Source: Spirosoma foliorum
GTDB taxonomy: Bacteria > Bacteroidota > Bacteroidia > Cytophagales > Spirosomataceae
DNA: 64,000 nucleotides
Assembly: GCF_014117325.1 (NCBI RefSeq)
Contig: NZ_CP059732.1
Span: forward strand, 2,493,001-2,557,000
Direction: 5' to 3'
Shown: positions 34,756-43,943 of the stretch, piece after piece
Numbering within the stretch: position 1 is the first letter of the stretch
Layout of the letters: each line of letters starts with the position of its first letter
Notes under the pieces: model-generated
What the model was told of the DNA's origin: nothing
Databases searched by the model: none
The model's input: the letters and a program-made list of their open reading frames with translations, nothing else
Translations under genes and position numbers: made by a program

Positions 34756-35136
34756 CCCAAACTGTGCTAAAGCAAAAACGAACGGATTTTAGGTTGTGGT
34801 GTATAGGTACCGAAAAGGCCCTATCGCATTCGCAAAAATCCAGCTGAACGGGGGACCGTTGGCTGGACGTTTTAGTGTTATTGGAGGCCTCAATGAACAG
34901 ATTAAAGATATTTTAACATGGCGCTTATTGGCATCGTTCAAAAACTAGCCATCGGTCAAATCGCTTCATTATCAGGCTAATAAAGAAAGTTGTTTTACGG
35001 ATAGGTAGGGCCGCAAAATTACTTAAGTAGCCTGTGCCAATCGCTAATTTATTGACCATGCGCGAACAAAATGGTTGCTCGAACGAGTTGTAAGTAGTAC
35101 ACGCTGTTGACTATATTCGAACGACGGGTGTTCTGT
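34756..35136. other. Intergenic region upstream of the first efflux operon
   Basis: About 380 bases between divergent glnS and the TolC gene. No reading frame, no hairpin longer than a few bases, and no exact -7 box in front of the efflux operon. Confidence 0.5.
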
Positions 35137-36477
35137 ATGAATAAAACGTTTATTGCCTTTCTTTTTACGATTGGGTGGTTTTTTTCAATTGATGTAGTAG
35201 CTCAGAAAACAACGGATTCTTTAGCCAGGCAAGCCTATTTAGCCGATTGCATTCAGTACGCTTTAGGCCATCAGCCAGTTGTTCGCCAATCGATTATCGA
35301 TCAGGATATTGCCGAACGTACCGTGCAAAGTTCATTAGCCGCCTGGTATCCGCAAATCAATGCTTCGTACAACCTGCTTCACTACCTCAAACTACCTGTC
35401 ACACTCATTCCCAACGCCACTACGGGCGAGAAACAGCCGGTAAGCCTGGGAGCGGCCAACACCTCGACCGCTTCGCTTTCGGTGACGCAAAGTATTTTTA
35501 ATCGGGATGTTTTATTAGCTAGTCGGACTGCTGATGTTTATCGGACGCAGGCTACACAAACCACCGTCAGAAATAAGATTGATGTGGTGGTCAATGTTAG
35601 CAAAGCATTCTATGACCTGATTCTAACGCAACGCCAGGTTGATATTCTGAGTCAGGACATTGCCCGATTGCAGCGCAGTTTGCAGGACGCGACGAACCAG
35701 TATCAAAGCGGTATTGTCGATAAAACCGATCCCCAGCGAGCGAAGATTGCCCTCAACAATTCGCTGGCCCAGCGGAAGCAGTATCGAGATCTGATTGGGG
35801 CCAAATACCAGACGCTAAAACAAACCATGGGCTATCCACCGAACAGCCAACTGGCCGTGTCGTATGATACCCTGCAATTAGTTCGCGAGGTTGCCCTGGA
35901 TACGTTGCAACTGGTGAACCCGCAAAACCGAATTGAATATCAGCTCTTGCAAACGCAGGGCCGATTGCTGGATGCCAATGTTCGTTACAATCGCTGGGCC
36001 TATTTACCCTCGGTATCGGCCTTTGGCAACTATAACTTGTTGTATCAGAATAGTTCATTCGGGCAGCTTTACAGTCTTTCCTTTCCGAACTCACTGGTTG
36101 GGTTAACACTAACACTGCCTATTTTTCAGGGAGGACGGCGTATCCATCAGACAAAGATTGCGGAGTTGCAGGTTCAACGACTTAACTGGGATTTAGCCGC
36201 CCTGAATAGTGCTGTCGACGCGGAGTATGCAACGGCTTTGGCCAACTATAAAGGGAACTTGGCGAATTATCTGGCACTGGTCGAAAATCAGCAGTTAGCC
36301 GAAGATGTATACCGAGTTATTAACCTGCAATATCGATCTGGCATCAAAACCTACCTGGATGTGACCATTGCGGAAGCCGATCTTCGCACTGCCCGATTAA
36401 ATGTATTTAATGCATTATATCAAGTGCTAGTCAGCAAATTAGACGTTCAGCGCTCCCTCGGCGTAATCCAGATTTGA
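35137..36477 (+). CDS. TolC-family outer-membrane efflux protein
   Basis: 446 aa from ATG 35137 (TTG at 35107 would put ten residues before the signal peptide). Signal peptide FIAFLFTIGWFFSIDVVA; OEP repeats forming the trimeric alpha-barrel channel: RTVQSSLAAWYPQINASYNL, ALNNSLAQRKQYRDLIGAKY, NVRYNRWAYLPSVSAFGNYN, TAELQVQRLNWDL-like segment and YRSGIKTYLDVTIAEADL. First gene of a TolC-MFP-RND operon; supplies the outer-membrane exit duct. Confidence 0.92.
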   Translation: MNKTFIAFLFTIGWFFSIDVVAQKTTDSLARQAYLADCIQYALGHQPVVRQSIIDQDIAERTVQSSLAAWYPQINASYNLLHYLKLPVTLIPNATTGEKQPVSLGAANTSTASLSVTQSIFNRDVLLASRTADVYRTQATQTTVRNKIDVVVNVSKAFYDLILTQRQVDILSQDIARLQRSLQDATNQYQSGIVDKTDPQRAKIALNNSLAQRKQYRDLIGAKYQTLKQTMGYPPNSQLAVSYDTLQLVREVALDTLQLVNPQNRIEYQLLQTQGRLLDANVRYNRWAYLPSVSAFGNYNLLYQNSSFGQLYSLSFPNSLVGLTLTLPIFQGGRRIHQTKIAELQVQRLNWDLAALNSAVDAEYATALANYKGNLANYLALVENQQLAEDVYRVINLQYRSGIKTYLDVTIAEADLRTARLNVFNALYQVLVSKLDVQRSLGVIQI

Positions 36478-36561
36478 TTTTGTCATGCTGACGAAGCCGG
36501 GCGGCCGGTGCCGAAGCATCTTCGGAAAAAGCAACTAATATTTTTTGTCATGCTGACGAAG
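36477..36561. repeat. Direct repeat TTTTTGTCATGCTGACGAAG (two copies)
   Basis: Identical 20-mers at 36477-36496 and 36542-36561, between the TolC and MFP genes. Between them a short hairpin-like CCGAAGCATCTTCGG. The GTCATGCTGACGAAG wording parallels the GTCATCCCGAC palindromes elsewhere in the window and may be a relic of a related element. Confidence 0.7.
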
Positions 36562-36589
36562 GAAACATGACAAGCGTACTCTCAGAATT

Positions 36590-37717
36590 ATGAAGCATCC
36601 TATAAATCTGGCCATTTCGGGATCTTTCCTGGCCTTGTTACTTACCGCCTGTGGCGGAGATAAAAACCAACAGCAAGCCCCACCACCTCCTACTGCAGTA
36701 ACGGCTGTGAAGGTTTCTAAAGGCAGTGCTGTTTACTACGATCAATTTCCGGCAACGGTAACGGCTCTTCTGCAGGTGGATATTCAGCCGCAGGTGGCCG
36801 GAAATATCACGGGGATCTTTTTTCAGGATGGTCAACACGTTAGTAAAGGGCAAAAACTCTACACCATTGACCCTCAGCAGTATCGGGCAACCTACGATCA
36901 GGCTGTGGCCAATCTGAATGTGCAGAAAGCCAACCTGAACCGGGCCCAGAAAGATGCTGACCGTTATAATACGCTGGCGCAGCAGGATGCGGTAGCCAAG
37001 CAACTGGTCGATAATGCCAATGCTACGCTGGAAGCAGCTAAAATGCAGGTTGAAGCTTCTCAGGCCACCATCCAGCAAGTTGCGACAAATCTGAAATACA
37101 CAACTATCTATGCTCCAATGGATGGTACAATCGGTATCTCGCAGGTACGACTAGGAGCTGCTGTGGCACCCGGCTCAACACCACTCAACACCATCTCGTC
37201 GGACAATCCGATTGCGGCTGATGTTCAGATTGATGAATCGCAGATTCCACGGTTTCTCAAATTACAGAACCAGCCCAATGTCGTCCGCGATTCAACGCTG
37301 ATACTTGTGTTGCCCGATGGCAGTAAATACCCATATCCTGGTACTGTGAAGATCATTGACCGGGCGGTTGATCCCCAAACGGGTACGTTGCGGGTTCGGG
37401 TTGCTTTTCCAAACACCAATAAACAATTGAAGGTGGGACTGAATGCCAACGTTCGGGTGAAAAACAGCAGTGGGGAACCCCAATTGCTGATTCCGTACCA
37501 GTCGGTAACCGAGCAGATGAGTGAATACTTTGTGTTTGTAGTGGGCGATAGCAGTAAGGTCAGTCAGAAAAAAGTAACCCTGGGCGCTCGCATTAACGGT
37601 CAGGTAATCGTGAAAAACGGCCTGACCGAAGGCGAAACTATTGTAACCGAGGGGACGCAGAAAATTCGTGATGGAGCAAAGGTGCAGGTAACAACAAATG
37701 AGCGAAAGAGTGAATAA
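36590..37717 (+). CDS. RND efflux periplasmic adaptor (MFP) lipoprotein
   Basis: 375 aa. Lipobox LLLTAC (Cys21) after a short signal; Pro-rich linker; then barrel-sandwich hybrid and coiled-coil hairpin (VDIQPQVAGNITGIFFQDGQ, YDQAVANLNVQKANLNRAQK, YTTIYAPMDGTIGISQV) and the beta-barrel/MP domains. AcrA/MexA-type adaptor linking RND pump and TolC. The last six residues and the stop are encoded by the left arm of the inverted repeat at 37697-37780, so the tail (NERKSE) is repeat-derived. Confidence 0.93.
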   Translation: MKHPINLAISGSFLALLLTACGGDKNQQQAPPPPTAVTAVKVSKGSAVYYDQFPATVTALLQVDIQPQVAGNITGIFFQDGQHVSKGQKLYTIDPQQYRATYDQAVANLNVQKANLNRAQKDADRYNTLAQQDAVAKQLVDNANATLEAAKMQVEASQATIQQVATNLKYTTIYAPMDGTIGISQVRLGAAVAPGSTPLNTISSDNPIAADVQIDESQIPRFLKLQNQPNVVRDSTLILVLPDGSKYPYPGTVKIIDRAVDPQTGTLRVRVAFPNTNKQLKVGLNANVRVKNSSGEPQLLIPYQSVTEQMSEYFVFVVGDSSKVSQKKVTLGARINGQVIVKNGLTEGETIVTEGTQKIRDGAKVQVTTNERKSE

Positions 37718-37780
37718 GTGAAAGAGTGTTCCACCAGGATCGCTTAATCACCCATTCGCTCATTCACTCATTCACTCATT
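37697..37780. repeat. GAGTGAA-type inverted repeat, copy 2, overlapping a stop codon
   Basis: Imperfect arms about 37697-37728 (AATGAGCGAAAGAGTGAATA) and 37752-37780 (CATTCGCTCATTCACTCATT). Contains the last codons and stop of the MFP gene and ends 5 bases before the RND permease ATG. Sister to 31420-31499. Confidence 0.75.
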
Positions 37781-37785
37781 AAGTT

Positions 37786-40700
37786 ATGTTCGCAGAAATA
37801 TTTATAAATCGACCCGTTACGGCCATCGTCGCATCCGTTGTGATTGTTGCGTTGGGCGTGCTGGCCTTATTGAGTTTACCCGTTAGCCAGTATCCCGACA
37901 TTACACCGCCGGTTGTGCAGGTGACGGGTACGTATACGGGTGCTGATGCCCAGACGGTAGAACAGACCGTGGCTACGCCCATTGAAACGCAAGTGAATGG
38001 TACACCGGGTATGGACTACGTACAAACCAATGCCACGAACGATGGTCGGATGACCATGAACGTGACATTTAAGGTTGGTACCGATGTGAATATTGCAGCC
38101 CTCGATGTGCAGAACCGCGTTGGTATTGCTCAGCCGCAATTGCCACAGGAAGTTACTCGTCTGGGGGTTGTGGTTCGTAAACGGAATCCATCGTTGTTTA
38201 TGCTGGTGGCTATTTATTCGCCAAATGGTACGCACAATGTCTCGTTTCTGGATAACTACACAAACATTTACATTCGGGATGCCTTATTACGGGTACCAGG
38301 TGTAGGTGATATTTTCAGCCGGGCCGATGATTTCAGCATGCGTATCTGGCTCAAACCCGACCGGTTGACCCAACTCGGAATGACCCCCGATGACGTAGTC
38401 GCTGCTTTACAGGAACAAAACCTACAGGTGGCCGGTGGTTCGGTAGGTGCTTCGCCCCAGCCCGCTTCCCAGGCTTTTGAATATTCTGTTTTTACCAATA
38501 GCCGACTGAGTAAGGAGGAGGATTTTAAAAAAATCATTGTTCGTAGCGATCCCTCTAAAGGGTCTCTTGTGTACCTCGAAGATGTAGCGCGTGTGCAGCT
38601 AGGGAAATTTTCCTATGCCAGCAATTCATTCGTAGATGGCAAACGGGCTTCGTACCTGCTTGTCTATCAGCTTCCGGGTAGTAATGCACTTGCCACTGCC
38701 GAAGGTGTGTATGCGGCCATGGATAACCTGAAAAAAACCTTCCCGAAAGATATTGAATATGTCGTTCCCTTTGAGTCGGTATCGGTGATTCAGGTATCTA
38801 TTTCTGAAGTGGTCGAAACGCTTTTGGAGGCATTGGTTCTGGTTATCCTTGTTGTGTTCCTGTTCCTCCAGAGCTGGCGGGCTACCCTCATTACCTTGCT
38901 GGCCATTCCGGTGTCCATTGTGGGTACATTCGCCTTGTTTGTTCCTTTGGGCTTTACCATTAACACACTGACACTCTTTGCGTTTGTATTGGCGATTGGG
39001 ATTGTGGTGGATGATGCCATTGTGGTGGTGGAAGCCGTGCAGGTTAACCTCGACAAGGGCATGACACCCAAGGAGGCTACCCGAGAAGCCATGCGCGAAA
39101 TTTCGGCTCCGGTTATTGCCATCGCCCTGATTCTGGCCGCTGTGTTTGTGCCGGTAGGCTTTATTCCAGGTATCGTCGGTCGTTTGTACCAGCAATTTGC
39201 GATCACGATTGCGGTGTCGGTACTGATTTCGGCTTTTGTCGCCTTATCGCTGACCCCCGCATTGTGTACGCTGCTGTTACGCCCGATGCATATTGATGAA
39301 AAAGCAACGGGTCTGAATAAGCTATTTTATAAGTTTAATCAGTGGTTCGAGCGAGTTACGAATGCCTATTCCAATGGTGTGCAGCGGCTCATCAAGGCCA
39401 CACCACTAGTCATTGTGGGGCTGGTTGTGGTCTACATTGGCACAGGCTTATTGTTCCGCGCCAAACCAACCGGCTTCATTCCGACTGAAGATGAAGGACG
39501 ACTGATTGTTACCTACGAAATTCCCGAAGCGGCTTCTACGACTCGTAGTTTGGTGGTGCTCAACAAGATTATGAGTATCCTGAAAGAGCAGCCCTATGTT
39601 GCCCACTTTGCCGCTCTGGGTGGTTTGAACGCAGTTACGTTTGCGTCCAAATCAAACAGTGGGACGGTCTTTATGTCCTTAAAACCCTGGGATGAACGGA
39701 AGGAGCGAAATATGCAGGCCGATTCACTCGTGGTGAAGCTACAAAAGGCATTATCGGGCTTGAACGATGCCCGACCTCAGGTGTTGCAGCCACCCGCTAT
39801 TCCGGGATTGGGGCAATCGTCAGGATTTACATTTGAGATTCAACAGCGCGAAACCAATGATGACGTCCAGGCATTTGATGGGGTTGTACAGAATTTTCTG
39901 GCTGAGGCTAACAAACGCCCGGAAATTGGCCGCGCCTTTACATATTTCACGGCCAAATCACCTGCTTATCGGGTCGATGTCGATCGGGATAAATGTAAAA
40001 AACTGGGTATTTCAGTTAGTTCGGTTTATACGACCATGCAGACGCTTCTGGGAAGTCAGTACGTTAACGATTTCATTATTTACGGTCGAAAATTCCGGGT
40101 CGTTGCGCAGGCCGATACCATGTACCGGGATGATATAAAGGCACTTAATCAATATTATGTTCGCAATGGGGCGGGCCAATTGGTACCCATCAGTACGGTT
40201 ATTAAAACCAGTGTGATCGAGAATGCACCGTTGATTTCCCACTTTAACCTGTTCCGTTCTGTCGAACTGAATGGCGTTGCTAAACCAGGGTATAGCAGTA
40301 GTCAGGCCAACGACGCCCTTCGGGAAGTGGCAGCTAAGGTACTCCCTGCTGGTTATGCCTATGACTTTGGGGGATTGAGTCGGGAAGAGATCAATGCGGG
40401 TAGCAGTTCGATTTACATCTTCATGCTGTCGGTTGGTTTCGTATTCCTGTTCCTGGCAGCCTTGTATGAAAGCTGGTCGGTGCCGTTCTCTGTACTTCTA
40501 TCCGTGCCAATTGGGGCTTTAGGGGCGATCACGGCACTGATTCTGTTTCCCTATCTAACGAATAACGTATACGCTCAGATTGGTCTGATTACTCTGATTG
40601 GGCTTGCGGCCAAAAACGCTATCCTGATCGTGGAATTTGCCAAAGAGAGGGTCGATAAAGGTGAAGACTTGCTCGAATCGACGATCGAAGCCGTTCGGTT

Positions 40701-40974
40701 GCGACTGCGACCAATTCTGATGACATCCCTTGCATTCATCCTGGGTGTGTTTCCACTGGCCCTGGCGAGTGGGGCAGGGGGCGTTGCCAGAGCTACCATT
40801 GGCCGTACCGTGTTAGGTGGTATGCTGGCTGCCACGTCACTGGCTATTTTCGTAGTGCCGGTTTTATACGTTGGTATTACCCGACTGGCCTATGGCAAGA
40901 AAGGCCTGGCGGCCCTGAAGGCGAATGCAAAAAAAGATGACCCGAAAGAGGGTGAACAGCCTGCACATGCCTGA
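37786..40974 (+). CDS. HAE1-type RND efflux permease
   Basis: 1062 aa, 12 membrane segments and two large periplasmic loops. Family signatures: MFAEIFINRPVTAIVASVVI, LPVSQYPDITPPVVQVTGTY, VDDAIVVVEAVQVNLDKGMT with the proton-relay acidic residues (GIVVDDAIVVVEAV), and LIGLAAKNAILIVEFAKE. AcrB/MexB-like drug:proton antiporter. Third gene of the operon after TolC and MFP. No local regulator gene; substrate range unknown. Confidence 0.95.
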   Translation: MFAEIFINRPVTAIVASVVIVALGVLALLSLPVSQYPDITPPVVQVTGTYTGADAQTVEQTVATPIETQVNGTPGMDYVQTNATNDGRMTMNVTFKVGTDVNIAALDVQNRVGIAQPQLPQEVTRLGVVVRKRNPSLFMLVAIYSPNGTHNVSFLDNYTNIYIRDALLRVPGVGDIFSRADDFSMRIWLKPDRLTQLGMTPDDVVAALQEQNLQVAGGSVGASPQPASQAFEYSVFTNSRLSKEEDFKKIIVRSDPSKGSLVYLEDVARVQLGKFSYASNSFVDGKRASYLLVYQLPGSNALATAEGVYAAMDNLKKTFPKDIEYVVPFESVSVIQVSISEVVETLLEALVLVILVVFLFLQSWRATLITLLAIPVSIVGTFALFVPLGFTINTLTLFAFVLAIGIVVDDAIVVVEAVQVNLDKGMTPKEATREAMREISAPVIAIALILAAVFVPVGFIPGIVGRLYQQFAITIAVSVLISAFVALSLTPALCTLLLRPMHIDEKATGLNKLFYKFNQWFERVTNAYSNGVQRLIKATPLVIVGLVVVYIGTGLLFRAKPTGFIPTEDEGRLIVTYEIPEAASTTRSLVVLNKIMSILKEQPYVAHFAALGGLNAVTFASKSNSGTVFMSLKPWDERKERNMQADSLVVKLQKALSGLNDARPQVLQPPAIPGLGQSSGFTFEIQQRETNDDVQAFDGVVQNFLAEANKRPEIGRAFTYFTAKSPAYRVDVDRDKCKKLGISVSSVYTTMQTLLGSQYVNDFIIYGRKFRVVAQADTMYRDDIKALNQYYVRNGAGQLVPISTVIKTSVIENAPLISHFNLFRSVELNGVAKPGYSSSQANDALREVAAKVLPAGYAYDFGGLSREEINAGSSSIYIFMLSVGFVFLFLAALYESWSVPFSVLLSVPIGALGAITALILFPYLTNNVYAQIGLITLIGLAAKNAILIVEFAKERVDKGEDLLESTIEAVRLRLRPILMTSLAFILGVFPLALASGAGGVARATIGRTVLGGMLAATSLAIFVVPVLYVGITRLAYGKKGLAALKANAKKDDPKEGEQPAHA

Positions 40975-41008
40975 TAAAGGCGTATCTTCGTCTGACAGAG
41001 TAAATTTT

Positions 41009-41066
41009 TGATTCTGTAGATTCGGCTGATTCTATACACATAGAATCAGCCGAATCTACAGAATCA
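41009..41066. terminator. Perfect 27-bp palindrome after the first efflux operon
   Basis: Arms 41009-41035 and 41040-41066, exact complement, loop ACAC (core GATTCTGTAGATTCGGCTGA). 35 bases after the permease stop and 29 bases before the next start; probable terminator, although no T-run follows on the forward strand. Confidence 0.75.
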
Positions 41067-41094
41067 TTGTCAATACGTAGCTTGTTAGATTATC

Positions 41095-41865
41095 ATGAGT
41101 TTGTTTATTACCTCCTTAAATTCGGGCAGTAACGGAAATTGCTATTACGTTGGAAATGAGCAGGAAGCAGTCCTGATTGATGCGGGAATTTCCTGTAAAG
41201 AAACCGAACGGCGGATGCTGCGTCTGGGTTTATCGATGGATAAAGTGAAGGCAATTTTTGTTTCTCACGAACACTCCGACCATATCCGGGGTATTCCTCA
41301 GCTGGCCAAAAAATATCAGTTGCCGGTCTTTATTACACCCGGTACGTTACAGAATTCGGGCTTTTCTATTCAAACATTCCCACTTCGGGCCTTGCGCGGG
41401 TATGAGCCGGTCTGGATTGGTGATCTCTGTATTACGGCGTTCCCTAAGTTGCATGATGCCAGTGATCCGCATAGTTTTCTGGTTTCTTACAAAGAAACGA
41501 ATGTGGGCGTTTTCACAGATATTGGCGCTCCCTGTGAGCATCTGATTCATCATTTCCAGAAATGTCATGCGGCCTTTCTAGAGGCCAACTACGACGATGA
41601 TTTGCTGGCAAATGGTCGTTATCCGTATTTCCTCAAACAACGGATTCGGGGTGGAAAGGGGCACTTGTCCAATCAGCAGGCGTTGGATTTGTTCAGAGCA
41701 CATAAGCCCGACTACATGAGCCACGTGCTATTGGCTCACCTCTCAAAAGACAATAATTGCCCGCAGGTGGCCAGCGATTTGTTTACACCTCATATGGGCA
41801 ACACCAAGCTTATTGTGGCTTCCCGTTTTCAGGAAACGCCGGTATTTACAATTACAGCCGGTTAG
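41095..41865 (+). CDS. MBL-fold metallo-hydrolase (WalJ/YycJ-like)
   Basis: 256 aa metallo-beta-lactamase fold. N-terminal ITSLNSGSNGNCYYVGNEQE and VLIDAGISCKETERRM, zinc motif VSHEHSDHIRGI (HxHxDH), then DIGAPCEHL, ANYDDDLL and the GHLSNQQALDL segment. The SLxSGSxGN opening and GHLSN motif are those of the YycJ/WalJ group, proposed 5'-3' exonucleases or hydrolases tied to DNA repair and cell-wall regulation. Stands alone. Confidence 0.9.
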   Translation: MSLFITSLNSGSNGNCYYVGNEQEAVLIDAGISCKETERRMLRLGLSMDKVKAIFVSHEHSDHIRGIPQLAKKYQLPVFITPGTLQNSGFSIQTFPLRALRGYEPVWIGDLCITAFPKLHDASDPHSFLVSYKETNVGVFTDIGAPCEHLIHHFQKCHAAFLEANYDDDLLANGRYPYFLKQRIRGGKGHLSNQQALDLFRAHKPDYMSHVLLAHLSKDNNCPQVASDLFTPHMGNTKLIVASRFQETPVFTITAG

Positions 41866-41914
41866 CCAATCAGTAAATTACGACGGCTTGCAACGTTAAA
41901 ATTTAGGTAAAAAG

Positions 41915-41944
41915 TTGACCTGCTCGAAAAACAGGCTACCTTTG
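41915..41944 (+). promoter_or_regulatory. Promoter of the FadR-type gene (TTG-N19-TACCTTTG)
   Basis: TTG at 41915-41917, 19-base spacer, exact -7 box TACCTTTG at 41937-41944. Transcription would start about 41950, within the operator-like motif at 41946-41965 and a few bases before the ATG at 41957. It also excludes the TTG at 41915 as a translation start. Confidence 0.6.
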
Positions 41945-41945
41945 T

Positions 41946-41965
41946 CATCAGATGATATGATGAAT
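41946..41965 (+). promoter_or_regulatory. Putative FadR-type operator, copy 1
   Basis: CATCAGATGATATGATGAAT; the first 17 bases are a near-palindrome (14 of 17 positions self-complementary). The identical 20-mer lies at 42632-42651, also at a gene start. Position over the predicted transcription start suggests autorepression. Confidence 0.55.
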
Positions 41966-42616
41966 AGTCCAATACAAAAACGATCACTTGCCGAAGAAGT
42001 TGCGAATCAAATCAGCAACTACATTCAATCAGGGCATTACGTGGCTGAACAGAAACTGCCTACCGAACCCGAACTGATGAAACAGTATGGTGTCGGTAGA
42101 TCGACCATTCGGGAAGCCGTTCGCATGCTGGCGAATTCGGGCTTATTGCGCGTTCAGCAAGGTGTTGGAACATTCATTAAGGCGTATTCATCTAGTAATG
42201 AGACATTGGACCAGCGCTTAAAGCGAGCAGAGGCCAGCGACATTGATGAGGTGCGGCAACTAATTGAAGTGAAAATTGCGCAGAAAGCCGCCATCAATCG
42301 GACGCAACAACAGCTTGAGCGTATGGAACAATTTCTTACACAACGTGTTCAGGCAGCGCAAAACGGATTTCTGGAAGAATGCATCCAGGCCGATATTAAC
42401 TTTCATCTGAGTATTGCCGAAGCATCGGGTAATGCAATTTTGACCGACATGTATCAAGCTTTTTCGGCTCGCCTGAAAAGTTGGTTTCTGCAGATTTATC
42501 CGGATACAAAGGCATTTGTTCAGACTAATGGTCTGCATAAAGCACTGCTTCAGAGTATTAAAGAGCGTGATGAGATAAAAGCGCTGAACTATGCAACCCA
42601 GATTTTGAAACATTAA
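41957..42616 (+). CDS. FadR-subfamily GntR transcriptional regulator
   Basis: 219 aa. Winged HTH (SLAEEVANQISNYIQSGHYV, LPTEPELMKQYGVGRSTIRE, VRMLANSGLLRVQQGVGTFI) at 5-75 and a helical FCD effector domain after a linker (DEVRQLIEVKIAQKAAINRT, FLEECIQADINFHLSIAEAS with the metal-binding D-x-x-x-H pattern). Start is ATG 41957 or 41960; both fall inside the operator motif. Directly upstream of an Fsr-like exporter and separated by 26 bases, so it probably controls itself and that gene. Ligand, likely a small carboxylate or sugar acid by family habit, is unknown. Confidence 0.88.
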   Translation: MMNSPIQKRSLAEEVANQISNYIQSGHYVAEQKLPTEPELMKQYGVGRSTIREAVRMLANSGLLRVQQGVGTFIKAYSSSNETLDQRLKRAEASDIDEVRQLIEVKIAQKAAINRTQQQLERMEQFLTQRVQAAQNGFLEECIQADINFHLSIAEASGNAILTDMYQAFSARLKSWFLQIYPDTKAFVQTNGLHKALLQSIKERDEIKALNYATQILKH

Positions 42617-42631
42617 TTTTTTAGGTTTAAA

Positions 42632-42651
42632 CATCAGATGATATGATGAAT
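42632..42651 (+). promoter_or_regulatory. Putative FadR-type operator, copy 2
   Basis: Same 20-mer CATCAGATGATATGATGAAT as at 41946-41965, covering the start codon of the MFS gene. A weak -7-like TAGGTTTA lies at 42622-42629 but without a -33 element at correct spacing. Confidence 0.5.
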
Positions 42652-43854
42652 GATGGACAACTGGCACCTATCCAACAACCTGAAGAGCGTATTCAGCAAA
42701 CCGCTTATTCAGTCTTGTACTCAATTAGCCTAGCTCATTTGTTGAACGATATGCTCCAGGCGATCATCCCTGCCATTTATCCGCTGATTAAGGTTAGCTT
42801 CCACCTCGATTTCTCCCAAATTGGGCTGGTGACGTTAGCGTATCAGTTAACGGCTTCAATTCTTCAACCGTTTGTTGGCTTTTATACAGATAAGCACCCT
42901 AAGCCTTTTTCGTTGGCCTTCGGCATGAGTATTTCGCTGTTGGGGCTAGTAAGTCTTGCTTACGCTTCGAGTTTTTACTGGATTTTGGCCTCTGTCAGCC
43001 TGATCGGAATCGGGTCTTCTATTTTTCATCCTGATTCTTCGCGGGTTGCCTATTTAGCGTCGGGTGGAAAACGGGGATTGGCTCAATCGATTTTTCAACT
43101 GGGTGGTAATGCGGGGAGTGCTTTAGGGCCGTTGCTGGCTGCCTTGCTCGTTGTTCCATTTGGTCAACGAAGTGTGATGTGGTTTGGCCTGGTCGCCTTA
43201 TTCGGAATTGTTTTGCTAACGAAGATAGGGCAATGGTATAAAACGGTTGTTTTGCCCAAAGTAAGTAAAACCCTTACCGAGAATCGGGTAGGCTTGAGTC
43301 GTGCCCGGATCATCGCTTCGATGGCAATTCTGCTGATACTGATTTTTTCCAAGTACTTCTATCTGGCAGGCATGACCAGTTATTATACGTTTTACTTAAT
43401 GGATAAATTCGGACTATCGGTCGAAAGTGCTCAGATTCAGTTGTTTATTTTCTTGGCTTCGATCGCCGTAGGCACCTTGGCGGGCGGCCCACTGGGCGAT
43501 CGATTCGGGCGAAAATATATTATCTGGATTTCTATTCTGGGAGCCGCTCCGTTTACACTGTTGCTACCCTACGGGAATCTGTTTTGGACAGGTGTACTTT
43601 CCGTATGTATTGGCTTATTGATCTCATTAGCCTTTTCTGCCATTATTGTCTACGCTCAGGAGTTGATGCCCGGCAAGGTAGGGATGATAGCCGGTTTATT
43701 CTTCGGTTTTGCCTTTGGCATGGGCGGTCTTGGGTCGGCTTTGCTTGGTAAACTTGCCGATGAGACAAGCATTAACTACGTGTTTTATGTGTGTTCGTTT
43801 TTGCCTTTATTGGGTATTTTAACCGCTTTTCTGCCCAATTTGGAAAAGGAATAA
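42643..43854 (+). CDS. MFS transporter, Fsr (fosmidomycin resistance) type
   Basis: 403 aa, 12 membrane segments. Opening SLAHLLNDMLQAIIPAIYPL and the motif GSSIFHPDSSRVAYLASGGKRGLAQSIF are hallmarks of the fosmidomycin-resistance (Fsr) branch of the major facilitator superfamily; GGPLGDRFGRKYIIW is the MFS loop 8-9 signature. Drug or metabolite:proton antiporter in the inner membrane. Downstream of and likely controlled by the FadR-type regulator. Start codon lies inside the shared 20-bp motif. Confidence 0.9.
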   Translation: MMNDGQLAPIQQPEERIQQTAYSVLYSISLAHLLNDMLQAIIPAIYPLIKVSFHLDFSQIGLVTLAYQLTASILQPFVGFYTDKHPKPFSLAFGMSISLLGLVSLAYASSFYWILASVSLIGIGSSIFHPDSSRVAYLASGGKRGLAQSIFQLGGNAGSALGPLLAALLVVPFGQRSVMWFGLVALFGIVLLTKIGQWYKTVVLPKVSKTLTENRVGLSRARIIASMAILLILIFSKYFYLAGMTSYYTFYLMDKFGLSVESAQIQLFIFLASIAVGTLAGGPLGDRFGRKYIIWISILGAAPFTLLLPYGNLFWTGVLSVCIGLLISLAFSAIIVYAQELMPGKVGMIAGLFFGFAFGMGGLGSALLGKLADETSINYVFYVCSFLPLLGILTAFLPNLEKE

Positions 43855-43877
43855 TTTCTGATGTAAGAACTTCTTAT

Positions 43878-43939
43878 CTATAAAAGAACTACCTCTTTGA
43901 TCATTAAGCCGAATGGTCAAGGAGGTAGTGTCTTTATAG
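43878..43939. terminator. Imperfect hairpin between convergent genes
   Basis: 23-base arms at 43878-43900 and 43917-43939 with several mismatches (CTATAAAAGAACTACCTC versus GAGGTAGTGTCTTTATAG). Separates the MFS and acetyltransferase genes. Confidence 0.6.
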
Positions 43940-43943
43940 GTCG

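Noticed and set aside
37876..38235. Several 60-190 aa reverse ORFs inside the RND permease genes
   Set aside because: Shadow frames of long, strongly conserved forward genes.
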